DNA from: Zanthoxylum bungeanum
Lineage: Eukaryota; Streptophyta; Magnoliopsida; Sapindales; Rutaceae
Assembly (NCBI GenBank): GCA_019454045.1
Contig: SKCR01017978.1
Coordinates: forward strand, 62,001 to 126,000
Reading direction: 5' to 3'
DNA: 64,000 bases
Shown: positions 1 through 10,978 of the stretch, piece by piece
Position numbering within the stretch: position 1 is the first letter of the stretch
Layout of the letters: the number at the start of each line of letters is the position of its first letter
The notes under the pieces: generated by a model
Told to the model about the DNA's origin: nothing
What the model saw: the letters and a program-made list of their open reading frames with translations, nothing else
Database searches by the model: none
Translations under genes and position numbers: made by a program

Positions 1-470
1 GGTACTCAGGCTACTTCTGCATGGAAAGGGAAATGGGTTCCGAATGAGAAGCGAGATGGAGGCTTTGACAAGCCTAGGGGCGAATTCAGTGGAGGCTTTA
101 ATAAGCCTAGGGCCGAACCTAGTGCCAAGGGTAAAGAGGCTGCAGAACCGAGCAAACTAGACCAAAAACTGAGGGAGCAACTACTAGAACTAAGATGTAA
201 AGTGTTTCAAATGTTTGGGCATGGGACACTATGCTTCACAATGTCCCAATAGGCGTACCTTAGTGATTGATAAAAAGAGTGGAGAGGTGTACTCTACCGA
301 TAGTGAGGTTGAGGAGGAGATGCCAGAGTTGGAGGATGCTAGTGACCATGAGGGAGCTGCATACCCGCTGGATAACTTATCCTTAGTTGTCAAGCGTGCT
401 TTGAGTGCACATGTTGTAGAGGATGAGAGTGTGCAGCAGGGGAGAATATATTCCATACTAGGTGCCGTGT
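1..470 (+). pseudogene. G1 gag, C-terminal part (nucleocapsid)
   Basis: Gag packages the element RNA into virus-like particles. The first 150 bases encode a basic Gly/Lys/Arg-rich linker with GGFNKPRG-type repeats. A CCHC zinc knuckle follows at 203-244 (CFKCLGMGHYASQC), then an acidic stretch (EVEEEMPELEDASDHEG). The same order is seen in G2 at 46020-46330. The frame shifts by one base near 435 relative to G2, before the protease. The N-terminal capsid part is outside the window. Confidence 0.85.
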
Positions 471-1160
471 GAATGGCAAGGGGTGTAGTATGATCATAGA
501 TGGGGGCAGTTGTACTAATGTTGCTAGCACAACTTTGATTGAGCGATTGGGGTTGGGTTGAGTGCTTGAGACCACCCGAAGCCTTACAAGTTGCAGTGGT
601 TAAATGATTGTGGGGAGATAAGTGTGACAAAGCAGGTACTGTTGAGCTTTACCATTGGGCCATACACAGATGATGTCCTATGTGATGTGATACCGATGCA
701 TGCAGGACATATTCTTTTGGGCAGCCGTGGCAGTTTGATAAGAAGGTTATTCATGATGGGTTCAAGAACAAGTACTCTTTTCAGCATAAGGGAAAACCCA
801 TTACATTATACCCACTTACCTGCACAAGTCCATGAAGATCAGGTTAAGTTGCAACTTGAACGTGACAAAGAGAGAGCGAAGGGAAACACCACCTTGGGTG
901 AAACTAGTAAGAGTGTTGTATCTGGTGAGAAAAATAAGGCCAAGGCCGTGGGAGTTTCCAAGGGGGGTGTGAGTGAACGTGAGGGGGAAACAAAAGGGAG
1001 AGTTAAAAAGAGTTTCTACATGGGTGAGGGTGAAGCGAGGAAAGCGTTCAAGGCTAGCAAGCTCATGCTATTGTTAGTCTATAAGGAGCCTCATATTTAT
1101 TTTACTAACGCTGACCCTTTGCTTCCTGTGTCTATTTCATCTTTTGCAGGATTACAATGA
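471..1160 (+). pseudogene. G1 aspartic protease and linker
   Basis: The retropepsin-like domain matures the Gag-Pol polyprotein. The active-site region IDGGSCTNVA is at about 497-526 and matches G2 at about 46464. Here Gly replaces the Ser/Thr of the usual D-S/T-G, and since both copies share this, it may be normal for the family. The conserved strand LLSFTIGPYTDDVLCDVIPMH (split here: LLSFTIGPYTDD, then VLCDVIPMH) follows at about 640-700. A Lys/Glu-rich spacer leads to the SFYMGEGEARKAFK segment near 1010. Frameshifts occur near 545 and 725 (HILLGRPW in G2 reads HILLGSRG here). Confidence 0.8.
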
Positions 1161-2475
1161 CGTACTCACAGAGGACATACCTAGTGGGCTTCCACCCATT
1201 AGAGGTATTGAGCACCAGATAGACTTCATACCTGGAGCAGTCATTCCTAACAGACCGCTTATAGGAGCAATCCCGAGGAGACAAAGGAGCTACAAAGGCA
1301 AGTACGGGAATTGATGGATAAGGGGTATGTAAGGGAAAGCATGAGCCCTTGTGCAGTACCAGTACTTCTAGTTCCTAAGAAAGATGGGACGTGGCGTATG
1401 TGCGTTGATTGTCGAGCTATCAACAATATTACGGTAAACTATCATCCCCCCATTCCTAGACTAGATGACATGTTGGATGAATTGCATGGTTCCAAAATTT
1501 TTAGTAAGATTGACTTAAAGAGTGGATACCATCAAATTCGCATGAGAGAGGGAGATGAGTGGAAGACTGCATTTAAGACTAAGTATGGCTTGTATGAATG
1601 GTTAGTTATGCCATTTGGTCTCTCAAACGCACCTAGCACATTTATGAGATTGATGAATCATGTTATGCGTGCATTTTTAGGTAAGTTTGTTGTGGTTTAT
1701 TTTGATGACATCTTAGTTTATAGTAAAATAGTAGATGAGCATGTAATGCATTTGGAGCATGTACTTGATGTTTTACGAAAAGAACAATTGTATGCTAACT
1801 CTGACAAATGCACATTTTGCATGGATAGAATTGTTTTTCTTGGCTTTGTTGTGAGTGCAGATGGCATCGAGGTAGATGTGGAGAAGGTAAAGGCAATTTA
1901 GGAATGGCCTACACCAACTACAGTGACAGAAGTCCGAAGCTTTCATGGGTTAGCGAGCTTCTATAGGAGATTTGTCAAGGATTCAGTAGCATTGCCGCGC
2001 CATTGACTGAGGTAGTAAAGAAGACAGTTGGTTTTCAATGGGGCGAGGCGCAAGAGCGAGCATTCCAGGACCTTAAAGCGAAGTTATGCAGTGCACCCAT
2101 TTTAGCACTACCCAACTTCGAGAAGACATTTGAGATTGAGTGCGACGCATCAGGGTTAGGTATTGGAGCAGTTCTCATGCAAGAAAAGCGGCCAATAGCC
2201 TATTTTAGTGAGAAGCTGAATGGAGCAGCTTTGAGGTACCCCACGTATGACAAAGAGTTATATGCGCTTGTGAGAGCACTTGAGACATGGCAGCACTACT
2301 TGTGGCCTAAAGAGTTCGTGATCCACACCGACCATGAATCATTAAAACACTTAAGGGTCAAGGTAAGCTGAATAAGCGACACGCAAAATGGATGGAATTC
2401 GTTGAGTCATTTCCATATGTTATACGCTACAAGCAAGGTAAAGAAAACATAGTGGCCGATGCATTATCTCGCAGG
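1161..2475 (+). pseudogene. G1 reverse transcriptase and RNase H
   Basis: RT copies element RNA into cDNA and RNase H degrades the template. RT motifs in order: [21 protein letters not shown] (near 1350-1410, two halves of one block), [11 protein letters not shown] near 1507, [12 protein letters not shown] near 1609, and the catalytic YFDDILVYS at 1698-1724. A C-to-T change makes a stop at 1899-1901 (CAG in G2, TAG here). One base is missing near 1980. RNase H shows [16 protein letters not shown] from about 2135, [11 protein letters not shown] near 2326 and VADALSRR near 2453; a further frameshift is near 2356. The gene is therefore dead by at least one nonsense change and several indels. Confidence 0.88.
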
Positions 2476-2879
2476 TATGTTTTACTTACTTCAATGCATG
2501 CACGGATGTTGGGATTTGATTTGATTAAGGAATTATATGAGTGTGATTCTGATTTTGGTGAGATTTTTGCTACTTGTGCAAAGTCATCTTTTGGAAAGTT
2601 TTACATTCATGACAGATTCTTATTTAAAGCGAACAGGTGTGTGTTCCTGCTTGTAGTATGCGTGAGTTGCTTGTGAATGAAGCGCAGGGGGGAGGTTTGA
2701 TGGGGCATTTTGGGATTACTAAGACTTTAGCTATTTTACATGAGCACTTTTATTGGCCTGAAATGAAACGTGATGTGAGCGTATTTGTGATAAGTGTCTA
2801 ACATGTAAGCATGCTAAATCTAAATTAATGCCACATGGTTTGTATATCCTTTGCTGTACCTAGTGAACCTGGGTGATAT
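2476..2879 (+). pseudogene. G1 integrase, N-terminal half
   Basis: Integrase inserts the cDNA into the genome. This half carries the zinc-binding HHCC region: [19 protein letters not shown] near 2705-2760 and the [10 protein letters not shown] end near 2800-2830. One-base losses are visible against G2, for example near 2777 (GATGTGAGCG against GATGTTGAGCG). The reading stops where copia A inserted; the last five bases, gatat (2875-2879), are the 5' copy of the copia target duplication. The catalytic core continues at 12938. Confidence 0.85.
2875..2879. repeat. Target site duplication of copia A, left copy
   Basis: gatat directly precedes the LTR start TGTTAGACAG. The same five bases follow the other end of the element. 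Uninterrupted G2 reads GTTGATATATCG at this place, so the empty site held one copy. Confidence 0.93.
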
Positions 2880-4821
2880 TGTTAGACAGTTATGACCCAT
2901 AGCGTCACTATTTTGTAAATGATATTGTATTATTGTAAAAAATTAACTATGTAGTAATGAAATTGCCTTTTACCGTTTGTAATTTATTTACTTTGATATA
3001 AATGGGTAAGAGTCCCTATGATTGTTCCGGATTGTGATGATATGAGACGGTATCAATCCATAAAGGTTAATCATTAATATCCCTAGTCGTAGTATTATCG
3101 AGATTGGACATCGATAATGCGGAATAGACTAGTACTGCACTTGTGCATGTTGTGAGGGCACAACGGCATAGTTCTCATATATTTAAGTATAGGATACTTA
3201 TGCAAGTGCGGTATAGGAGGTTGTGTTTTACCGATGGTACGGAAAACAGCTTCGCTCTGGATAGACCCCGCGGAATCCCATTGGTAGTATGTCTGCGTGT
3301 CTATGGAGTCCGCTTCAGGGTAGGTGCATATGATCTTAACCTGAGACTTGCATCGCTAGTACTACGACAATCGGTAAACTTTGTTTTGGTGGTCCAGGGC
3401 TTTAACGGGTTCTGTGTACACCTCTTCTGGATTTATCGAGAATAGTAGTGTATTGGGTGTGATGTCAAGATGGAAGTATCACTTCAGACATATGGAGATG
3501 ATGATCGCGAGGGATACAGAACTAGTACTCTATAATGGTTGCAACCATCGGGATAATATGACTAGGTCAGGATTATCCGATTCAAAGAGACTGGTTGCTT
3601 GATGTCCGATATGTGTATCGTACGGGGCAGACACATCTCCAGCCCCAGGCCTTACAAGTGATCATCCGATACTGTTCGATATACACTATACTACGGTATA
3701 CTACGCCTGTTATAGATCTTATATTCCAATAAGAATATTTCTGGAGAATTGGGTAGGCATGGCGTTTTGCTAGAGGCTAACTTGTCTTGTAAATCGGTAA
3801 AAACGTAGTACTTGGTACGTACGTATTCAGATAATCTGACGGCCGTATTTACTGCCAACATATCCAGAGATCTCTTGGGTCACTTCCCGAAGATTCACCA
3901 ATGACGTATGATTCAAACTCGATTAATTGGATTAATTACGGAGAGACTTTATCTTGGATAAAGTATATACATAGAGAGAGAGAACGATTAATTTGGAATT
4001 AAACGTAAAATTATTATATTCGATATAATAATCGAAATTCGATTTCGACGCGAAATTAAAATTAGATTTTAATTCGGGCAAACGAGTTTAATTTAGAATT
4101 AATTCGTTAGCGACGTAAATAATAATTTCGCTAGGCGCAATTATTTATTTAAATTCGATTTAATTAACGTCGCGACGTAAGTTCGGTATTTCGGAAATAT
4201 CGAACCCGAACGCGTGAGTGCACGTGGGCCCACTTTCATTTGGAAACGTGTGTGGGGCCCACATGACACATGTCATATTATGCATTATTTAATTCTAATG
4301 CATTGCATGGAGATAGTGTACAATGCACTCAATGGTTTTGCATGGAAATTGAGTGTTTGACACTCTAAGCCATTGCATGATTTGTGTCATAAGTTTATTA
4401 TTAATTTAATAATATTATGGCATAAATATAAATTGATTTTTTGTAACAAAGATCATTCAACTTTCTCTCTCACATTGCCGAAACTGCAAGCAGTTTTTGG
4501 GCTCTCATTTCTTCAATTTTTGTGGCAAGATTTGAAGAAGTTGTGCATTCAAAATCACAACAAAGGCTAGCACCTTCAAGGGATCATACATAGGTGATAT
4601 GGGAAACTAATCCTTGAGCTTGGAAGGATCAAACTCGACTTGGAGTCCCTCTTTTCTTCTTGGCCGAGAGCTTCACTGCACAAGGGATGAGTTTTCGCAT
4701 CATCTAAGCATCCATTTTCAAGTATTGTGAGTATGATTCCGCCATACTTCAACTTATTCATTCATGTATTTATATATTTTGCTTGTTCTTGTTGATCTTG
4801 GGGCTTGGTTATTTTCCAACA
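2880..4821 (+). repeat. 5' LTR of copia A
   Basis: Starts TGTTAGACAG and ends TTTTCCAACA immediately before the PBS. It matches 10979-12932 over its whole length. An AT-rich stretch near 4390-4445 (CATAAATATAAA at 4421) lies about 400 bp before the LTR end and is a possible TATA element; that is inference. Small ORFs inside the LTR are not conserved as proteins. Confidence 0.95.
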
Positions 4822-4836
4822 ATGGTATCATTGAGC
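4822..4836 (+). other. Primer binding site of copia A
   Basis: ATGGTATCATTGAGC directly follows the LTR. TGGTATCA is the complement of the 3' end of initiator-Met tRNA, the usual primer of plant copia elements. Positions after the first eight bases depart from the perfect TGGTATCAGAGC. Confidence 0.85.
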
Positions 4837-7004
4837 TTAAAGAGCATGCAAATATATTAGGATGTTATTTGGGGAAAATTGTATGAAGCATGATTTGATG
4901 AGTTTGCTTTATTAAATATGCTTAGATGTATGTTATTTAGATTATACATCATCAATTTCATGGAAAATAAATTGGATAATATTTTTCCAACCCAAATGAG
5001 GCTTGGCCGAATACATGCAAGCATATGGACTAGATGATTTTTTAATTTTAAGACATTAGATGACTTGAAACAATATGGAATGATGATTTGTAACTCGATT
5101 GGATTGAAAACGAAATCGGAACCATTTTAATCACCTTGGCCGAATGCTTGATGGAGGATTAGGGACTTGATTTTTTGATTAAATAATGTTGGACATATAT
5201 TTAAGATAAAAAATGATTAATGGATTAATTTGATATTTTGGGAATATTGATTTAAAGGATTAATCATGATAATACATTTAATTAATTAAGTTATAAAATT
5301 TGGAATTTTAAAATTTGGTTAGTTGGGCTTAATTTTGAATTGGCCTAAAACTATTATATTTGGACATAATGGGCTTGGTTGGGCCAAGTAGATTTGGACC
5401 ATTTGGATTGGATCCAAATGGGCCTAAATCACACCATTTAAGCCCAAATGTAAAATTGGGCTTTTATGTTTAATTGGGCCTTATGGGCTTGATATTGATT
5501 TTATGGCATATGAGGGTGTCCTTATTGGGCTTGGTAATGGGTTTGACCCATACATTGACCAAAACCCAAGCCTAAAGAAATCAATTGAAACTTTAATTAA
5601 ACGGACATTAGATGTTAGTTGGGCTTTGAGACCCGATTGTATTAGATTTGGAATCTAAGTTATAAAAGCACAATAAAAGTGTAAATATTTAATTTAGAAT
5701 TAAATAATAGGATTAGTATTGAATACGACTTAAATTGGATTTAACGAGTAGTTCGATATAATTCGTGAATTCATACTATAAGTATTTATTCTCAAATTGA
5801 GTTGGACTCGCGCAAATGCAAACAATTGTTTGAACATTGTATTGTCACCTAATTAAAGACTAATTAATTGGATTTGATTGGTTGTATAACATGCCTTGAA
5901 TGAATGAATGTGGATGTGATGTATGAATAGTGTATATCGGATGGATATTAGAAGGGAAGGGTAATTTTAGAAATTATTGTAAATTTAGAATTTATAAATT
6001 GGACCTCCGTGTCCAGCCTTTCTCTTATTGTCTCTTTGTATTTCTCTTCTCACCTAATTCCCTCAATGTAAATGAGGTTTCTCTTATTGTATTATGTAAT
6101 TGGGTAAGAGTAGAATAGTGCTAGCGGGGAGAGGAAAGGGAGTGATTTGTTCTAGGAACAAGTTGTTGTTCATATCCATCCGTATATCGCTATTACTTTA
6201 CTTTACGCGCTTTATGATGTTTTAGAAGCATGCTTAAGGGTGTATGATGATGAGACCTAACAAAGATAAATAATTGGTTGCCAATTACGCGAAAAATCCC
6301 TCAAACAATATTAAGCGATTTTCCTTCCGTTGAATGATTCTTTCTCAAGATCCGAAATTGGCATTGGTTTGTTGGCCCAAGTCAAGACCTTTGTCAATTG
6401 AGGATGTGTTTGAATCATGAGAGTTTTGTTCCACATCAGTGTCCTGTCCAAGTTGTGATTTGTTGGCCAAAGTCAAGATCACTTCTTGTCCATCGACATT
6501 GATTACGAAACTTTCCTCGTCAATGGGTCCCGCTTAACTGGAAACATTAGGTTTGTTGTGCCAAAGCCATGCTTAGTTGATTCAGAGGAAATGGTTAGGA
6601 AAATGTATTGGATGCATTGATATATGTATATGTTTCGGACTTAGATGTCCACCTACCGGATCTAGGAATTGGATGGGATCCAATTGATCTTCGAGATCTA
6701 CCTAGTAAATATCATACAATTTGTGGCCAAAGTCAAGGTTGTGTGTTATTTAACGGGATCCTAGCCCACTAGGAAATAGGATTTCCCGAGTACTCAACAG
6801 AGGGTTAGAGACTTGCAGAAAATAGTGGGAGGCTAGTATTGAATTTGCAATTATCGTTCAGATACTTAGCTTTACGCGCTTACACAACTTATTTCGTCAA
6901 TATTTACACATTAGTTGGACTAATACAATGTTATTTTTTTTTTATGTAACAGTTTGACTGTACCCACATATCGTTAACTAGATAATTAGATTATCGTAGT
7001 TAAG
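4837..7004 (+). other. Untranslated leader of copia A
   Basis: 2.2 kb with no credible gene. The part at 5320-5650 is crowded with TGGGCC/TGGGCTT motifs. At 6370-6750 a short motif, TTGTTGGCCAAAGTCAAG or close variants, recurs about every 90 bp. The same leader is found at 23509-24590 plus 53393-54321 (copia C) and at 34843-35924 (copia B). Leaders of this kind normally hold packaging and translation signals; I cannot assign these. Confidence 0.8.
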
Positions 7005-7850
7005 ATGGCAAACAAAGGAAATGTCCGTGACATAATCATGGGTGATAATGTGTTCAAGGGCACCAACTTCGCCGACTGGGAAATGGAAATGAACCTAAGG
7101 ATAGTCTTGGGGCGGAGAGGATACTGTATACGATACAAAAAACCTCTCGGGCCTAAGCCCACTGAGCCACTTGAGCTGGAGTTATGGAAAACTCACAGTG
7201 ATGATTGTGACACGGCTCAGTCGATCATGCTTGCTTCAATGACTCAACACTTTCGCCGCCAGAATAGGGACTTGGATCCTTATAATATGATGGCAAGATT
7301 GCAAGATCTTCACCGCACTAATAAGCGGATGGCGAGGTACGAGTTAGTGAAGAAAATCTTTCGCTCCCGTATGACTGGGTAGTTCTGTTGAGGTCCATGG
7401 GACTCAAATGATAGCCGATATTGATGAATTGGCTAATATGGGTATAGTCTTGGAGGCTGAGCTGTCTTAGATGTACTTCTACAGTCACTACCCGATACTT
7501 GGAAACAGATTGTCATCAACTACAAATTGATGATTCGGATGATACTCTTGGAGAGTTATTATCGATTCTCAAGGAGTAAGAGAAAGAGTCTGAAAGGCAA
7601 CAAGCGCGAGGCGCACTTGCATCAACATCTCAAACGCCGAAAGCTGGGCTCAAGGCAACTGGGGGTGTCAAGAAGAAAAAACATAGAAACAAAGGCAAGG
7701 CCAAGTCAACAAAGGCTTCTGGGAAGCCAAGGGACAAGTCTCAAGATGTTTGCCTGAAATGCGGCAAGAAAGGTCACTGGAAGCGTGACTGCCGCATGAA
7801 CAAGGGCACAAGGAGGAGACATACAGGCGGGCAAGGCACCGGCCTCAGGT
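7005..7850 (+). pseudogene. Copia A gag
   Basis: The ATG at 7005 starts MANKGNVRDIIMGDNVF; the homologous starts in B (35925) and C (54322) support it. The N-terminal part has the copia Gag pattern DWEMEMNLRIVLG and a later YELVKKIFRSRM block. One or two bases are missing near 7378, giving an early stop, and a TAG interrupts near 7467. A basic Lys/Arg-rich stretch precedes the CCHC zinc knuckle at 7751-7792 (CLKCGKKGHWKRDC), which is intact. Gag would form the particle and bind RNA. About 280 codons, normal for the group. Confidence 0.88.
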
Positions 7851-8420
7851 ATGTTTGTTATTGAGATAAATATGACTACTTCTAGTTCTTAAAAATTGGA
7901 TTTTTTATTCTGGCTGTGGTTCTCATATTTGTACTGATGTGCAGGATCTGCATGATAGCAGGAGACTGGCTTCGGGGGAGGTAGATCTACGAGTTGGAAA
8001 TGGAACTTCTGTTGCTGTTTTGGCCGTAGGCACTTTTGTTTTGGAACTGCCCTCGGGGCATGTACTTAAACTAAATGACTGTTATTTTGTTCCTAGTTTA
8101 ACTAGGAATATTATTTCTGTATCTTTGTTAACCCAGTATGGGTACACTTTTTATTTAAAAACACCAGGTGTTATTTATATAAAGATGATGCAGAAATTTG
8201 CACTGCCGATGCAAATAATGGTCTTTATATTTTGAATATAAATAAATCTCCAAAACGTAAAATAACAAACAAAAGGCTCAAAATGAGTAATCCAAAGGAA
8301 GAACTTATTTGTGGCATTGTCGTCTGGGACACATCAACAAGACTCGCATATCCACACTTTCGAAGAGTGGGTACTTGGACGGATTTGATCCAAATTCATA
8401 TGACGTCTGCGAATCTTGTT
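7851..8420 (+). pseudogene. Copia A protease and gag-pre-integrase region
   Basis: The copia protease active site (normally D-S/T-G before the SHIC block) reads WIFYSGCGSHIC at about 7897-7932. The catalytic Asp is a Tyr codon at 7906-7908, which would abolish cleavage. The downstream part DLRVGNGTSVAVLAVGTF, YFVPSLTRNIISVS and the WxxRLGH-type gag-pre-integrase region (frameshifted, near 8310-8400) are clear. Copia B keeps Asp at the same place; copia C keeps Asp but has Ser changed to Tyr. Confidence 0.85.
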
Positions 8421-9335
8421 ATTAGGCAAAAGCCTAAATCACCTTTTAGTGGTAAAGGTGAACGCGCCACTGAACTGTTAGCCCTCGTTCATAGTGACGT
8501 TTGTGGGCCCATGTCTAGCCAGGCTAGAGGTGGATATCGATACTTCGTAACCTTTACGGATGATGCATCGCGTTATGGTTATGTGTATCTAATGATGCAC
8601 AAGTCGGAAACTTTGAGAAATCAAAGAGTTTCGACGCGAAGTTGAAAAACAAACAGGCAAGAGTATTAAGACATTACGGTCGGACCGTGGTGGCGAATAC
8701 TTAAGTAATGAGTTTCAAGATTACTAGAAAGAATATGGTATTCTTTCACAAATGGACTCCTCCTGGAACACCACAATTAATGGTGTGTCTGAACGAGAAA
8801 AACCGTACCTTGCTTGACATGGTAAGGTCGATGATGAGTCGCACTGAGCTACCTATATCCTTCTGGGGACATGCATTAGAAAGTGCAATTCTTATTTTGA
8901 ATAGGGTTCCGTCAAAGTCTGTTGAACAGACTCCATATGAGATATGGACAGGAAAGAAACCAGGTTTCTCATTCCTGAAGATTTTGGGGTTGCTGGGCAT
9001 ACGTCAAACGTTTGGAAGGTACCAAACATGAACCCAAATCAGATAAATGCCTATTGTTGGATATCCTAGGGAAACCAAAGGATATTACTTCTATTACCAC
9101 AAGAGAACAAAGTATTTGTTGCTCTACATGCGGTTTCCTTGAGAAGGAATTCCTAAATGCAGTGTTTAGTGGGAGGAAAGTAGAACTCGATGAAAGTCGT
9201 AGTGATACTGTTCCTGGCAATGAATCGAGAACGGAACATGAACAGTCCATTCAGGATGAGACTGAACCACAATCTTCAATTACACAAGGACTACGTAGGT
9301 CGGAGAGAGTCAGGGTTATACCTGAGAGGTAGAGG
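8421..9335 (+). pseudogene. Copia A integrase
   Basis: The catalytic core is recognisable from HSDVCGPM at 8490-8513 (first acidic residue). The second is in LRSDRGGEYL near 8674-8703, and the distal part is RTLLDMVRSMMS with LPISFWGHALESA near 8800-8890. The region ends with LNRVPSKSVEQTPYEIW and a variable acidic linker (to about 9330), which joins integrase to RT in copia elements. Stops and frameshifts near 8620, 8645, 8728 and 8985 break it. In copia elements integrase precedes RT, as here. Confidence 0.87.
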
Positions 9336-10440
9336 TATGGATTCCTGATCTCACCTCATGTAGATATTAATCTTATTGAGGATACTGAACCGGCTACGTA
9401 TGAGGAAGCGATACAAGGTATCGAATCCACTTTATGGCAAGAGGCCATGAAGGCCGAAAGGATTCCATGTATACCAACCAAGTTTGGACACTAGTTGATG
9501 CACCAGAAGCGTAAAGCCTATTGGATGCAAATGGGTCTTCAAGAAGAAGACCGACATGGATGGCAACGTACAAACGTACAAAGCTAGGCTCGTAGCGAAG
9601 GGGTATCGTCAACAACTTGGAGTTGATTATGACGAAACTTTCTCACCCGTTGCCATGATTAAATCCATTCGGATAATGCTTGCGATAGCTGCATATTACG
9701 ATTACGAAATATGGCAGATGGACGTTAAAACCGCTTTCCTTAACGGAAACCTGTTGGAGGATGTTTATATGCAACAACCTGACGGTTTTATCGCACCAAG
9801 ACTTGCAAACAAGGTTTGTAAGTTAAATCGGTCCATTTATGGACTGAAGCAAGCATCGAGGTCATGGAACCAACGTTTTGATGAGGTCATAAAAGAATAT
9901 GATTTCATTCAAAACGTAGATGATCCTTGTGTATATAGAAGGTTAGTGGGAGTGCACTGACTTTTATTGTCCTTTATGTCGACGATGTATACTTATAGGC
10001 AATGACATTCCCATGTTAACGTCGGTGAAAGCTTGGCTTTCATTGAAATTCTCCATGAAAGATCTGGGAGAAGCAGCTTTTATTCTAGGAATAAAGATCT
10101 ACAGGGATAGATCTAGAAGGCTACTTGGACTCTCCCAGAGTACATATATTGATAAAGTGTTGAAGAGATTCAACATGGATCAGTCCAAGAGGGGACTGTT
10201 TGCAACATCACATGGCGTCTATCTATCTAGGGACATGTGTCCTAAAACACAAGATGAGAGAGACAACATGAGTCGGACTCCGTTCGCCTCGGCAGTTGGA
10301 TCGATCATGTATGCCATGATATGTACACGACCTGATGTGTCCTATGCTTTGAGCATGTGTAGTCGATATCAGGCCGATCCAGGAAAGGATCACTGGATGG
10401 CGGTTAAGAGTATCCTTAGGTATCTTAAGAGAACTAAGGA
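9336..10440 (+). pseudogene. Copia A reverse transcriptase
   Basis: RT motifs in order: [15 protein letters not shown] near 9566, [16 protein letters not shown] near 9625, [13 protein letters not shown] near 9707, [32 protein letters not shown] near 9815, and the catalytic YVDDV at about 9975-9989. The frame is lost just after YVDD (TAG near 9996) and regained in LSLKFSMKDLGEAAFILGI. The block TPFASAVGSIMYAMICTRPD lies near 10278-10336. This is a full-size RT with scattered indels. Confidence 0.92.
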
Positions 10441-10965
10441 TGTTTTCTTAATCTATGGAGATGGAGAACTTGAGGTATCTGGGTTATACCGATGCAAGTT
10501 TCCAAACCGACAGAGACGACTTCAAGTCGCAAACCGGGGGTACATATTTTGCTTGAATAAGGAGAGCAGTGAGCTGGAAATCTTCCAAGCAAGATACTGT
10601 TGCCGATTCACAACTGAAGCGGAGTACATTGCAGCAGCTGAAGCAGCAAAGGAAGCGGTTTGGATCCGAAAATTCCTAGTTGGATTAGGAGTAGTCCATT
10701 AGCAGCTGAGCCCGTTTTATTGTATTGTGACAATAGCGGGGCCATAGCGCAGGCTAAGGAACAAGGTCTTCTCATCAACGATCCAAACATGTTCTTCGAC
10801 GATTCCATCTGATTCGAGAGATCATACATCGTGGCGATGTGAAGATCGAAAAGATCGCATCAGAGGACAACATTGCAGATCCGCTGACGAAAATAATTCC
10901 TCGGGAAAAGTTTGAGCGACACATACATAGTTCAGGTATTAGATGCTTGAGTGACTGGCTATAGG
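10441..10965 (+). pseudogene. Copia A RNase H
   Basis: RNase H is the last domain of copia Pol. Visible are GYTDASF (out of frame with its surroundings near 10487), SGYIF-like text, TEAEYIAAAEAAKEAVWIRKF at about 10615-10680 and YCDNSGAIAQAKE near 10722. The terminal block EDNIADPLTK is near 10866. The frame shifts near 10480, 10540-10590 and 10700. The gene ends near a TAG at about 10963, just before the polypurine tract, so no coding sequence enters the 3' LTR. Confidence 0.88.
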
Positions 10966-10966
10966 C

Positions 10967-10978
10967 CAAGTGGGAGAT
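10967..10978 (+). other. Polypurine tract of copia A
   Basis: AAGTGGGAGAT lies immediately before the LTR start TGTTAG. It is the usual plus-strand primer of plant copia elements, and the same text precedes the 3' LTR of copia C (58239-58249). Confidence 0.88.

Noticed and set aside
3143..3602. Frames of 73-100 codons in the copia LTR
   Set aside because: Not kept between the two LTR copies, where indels change the frame.
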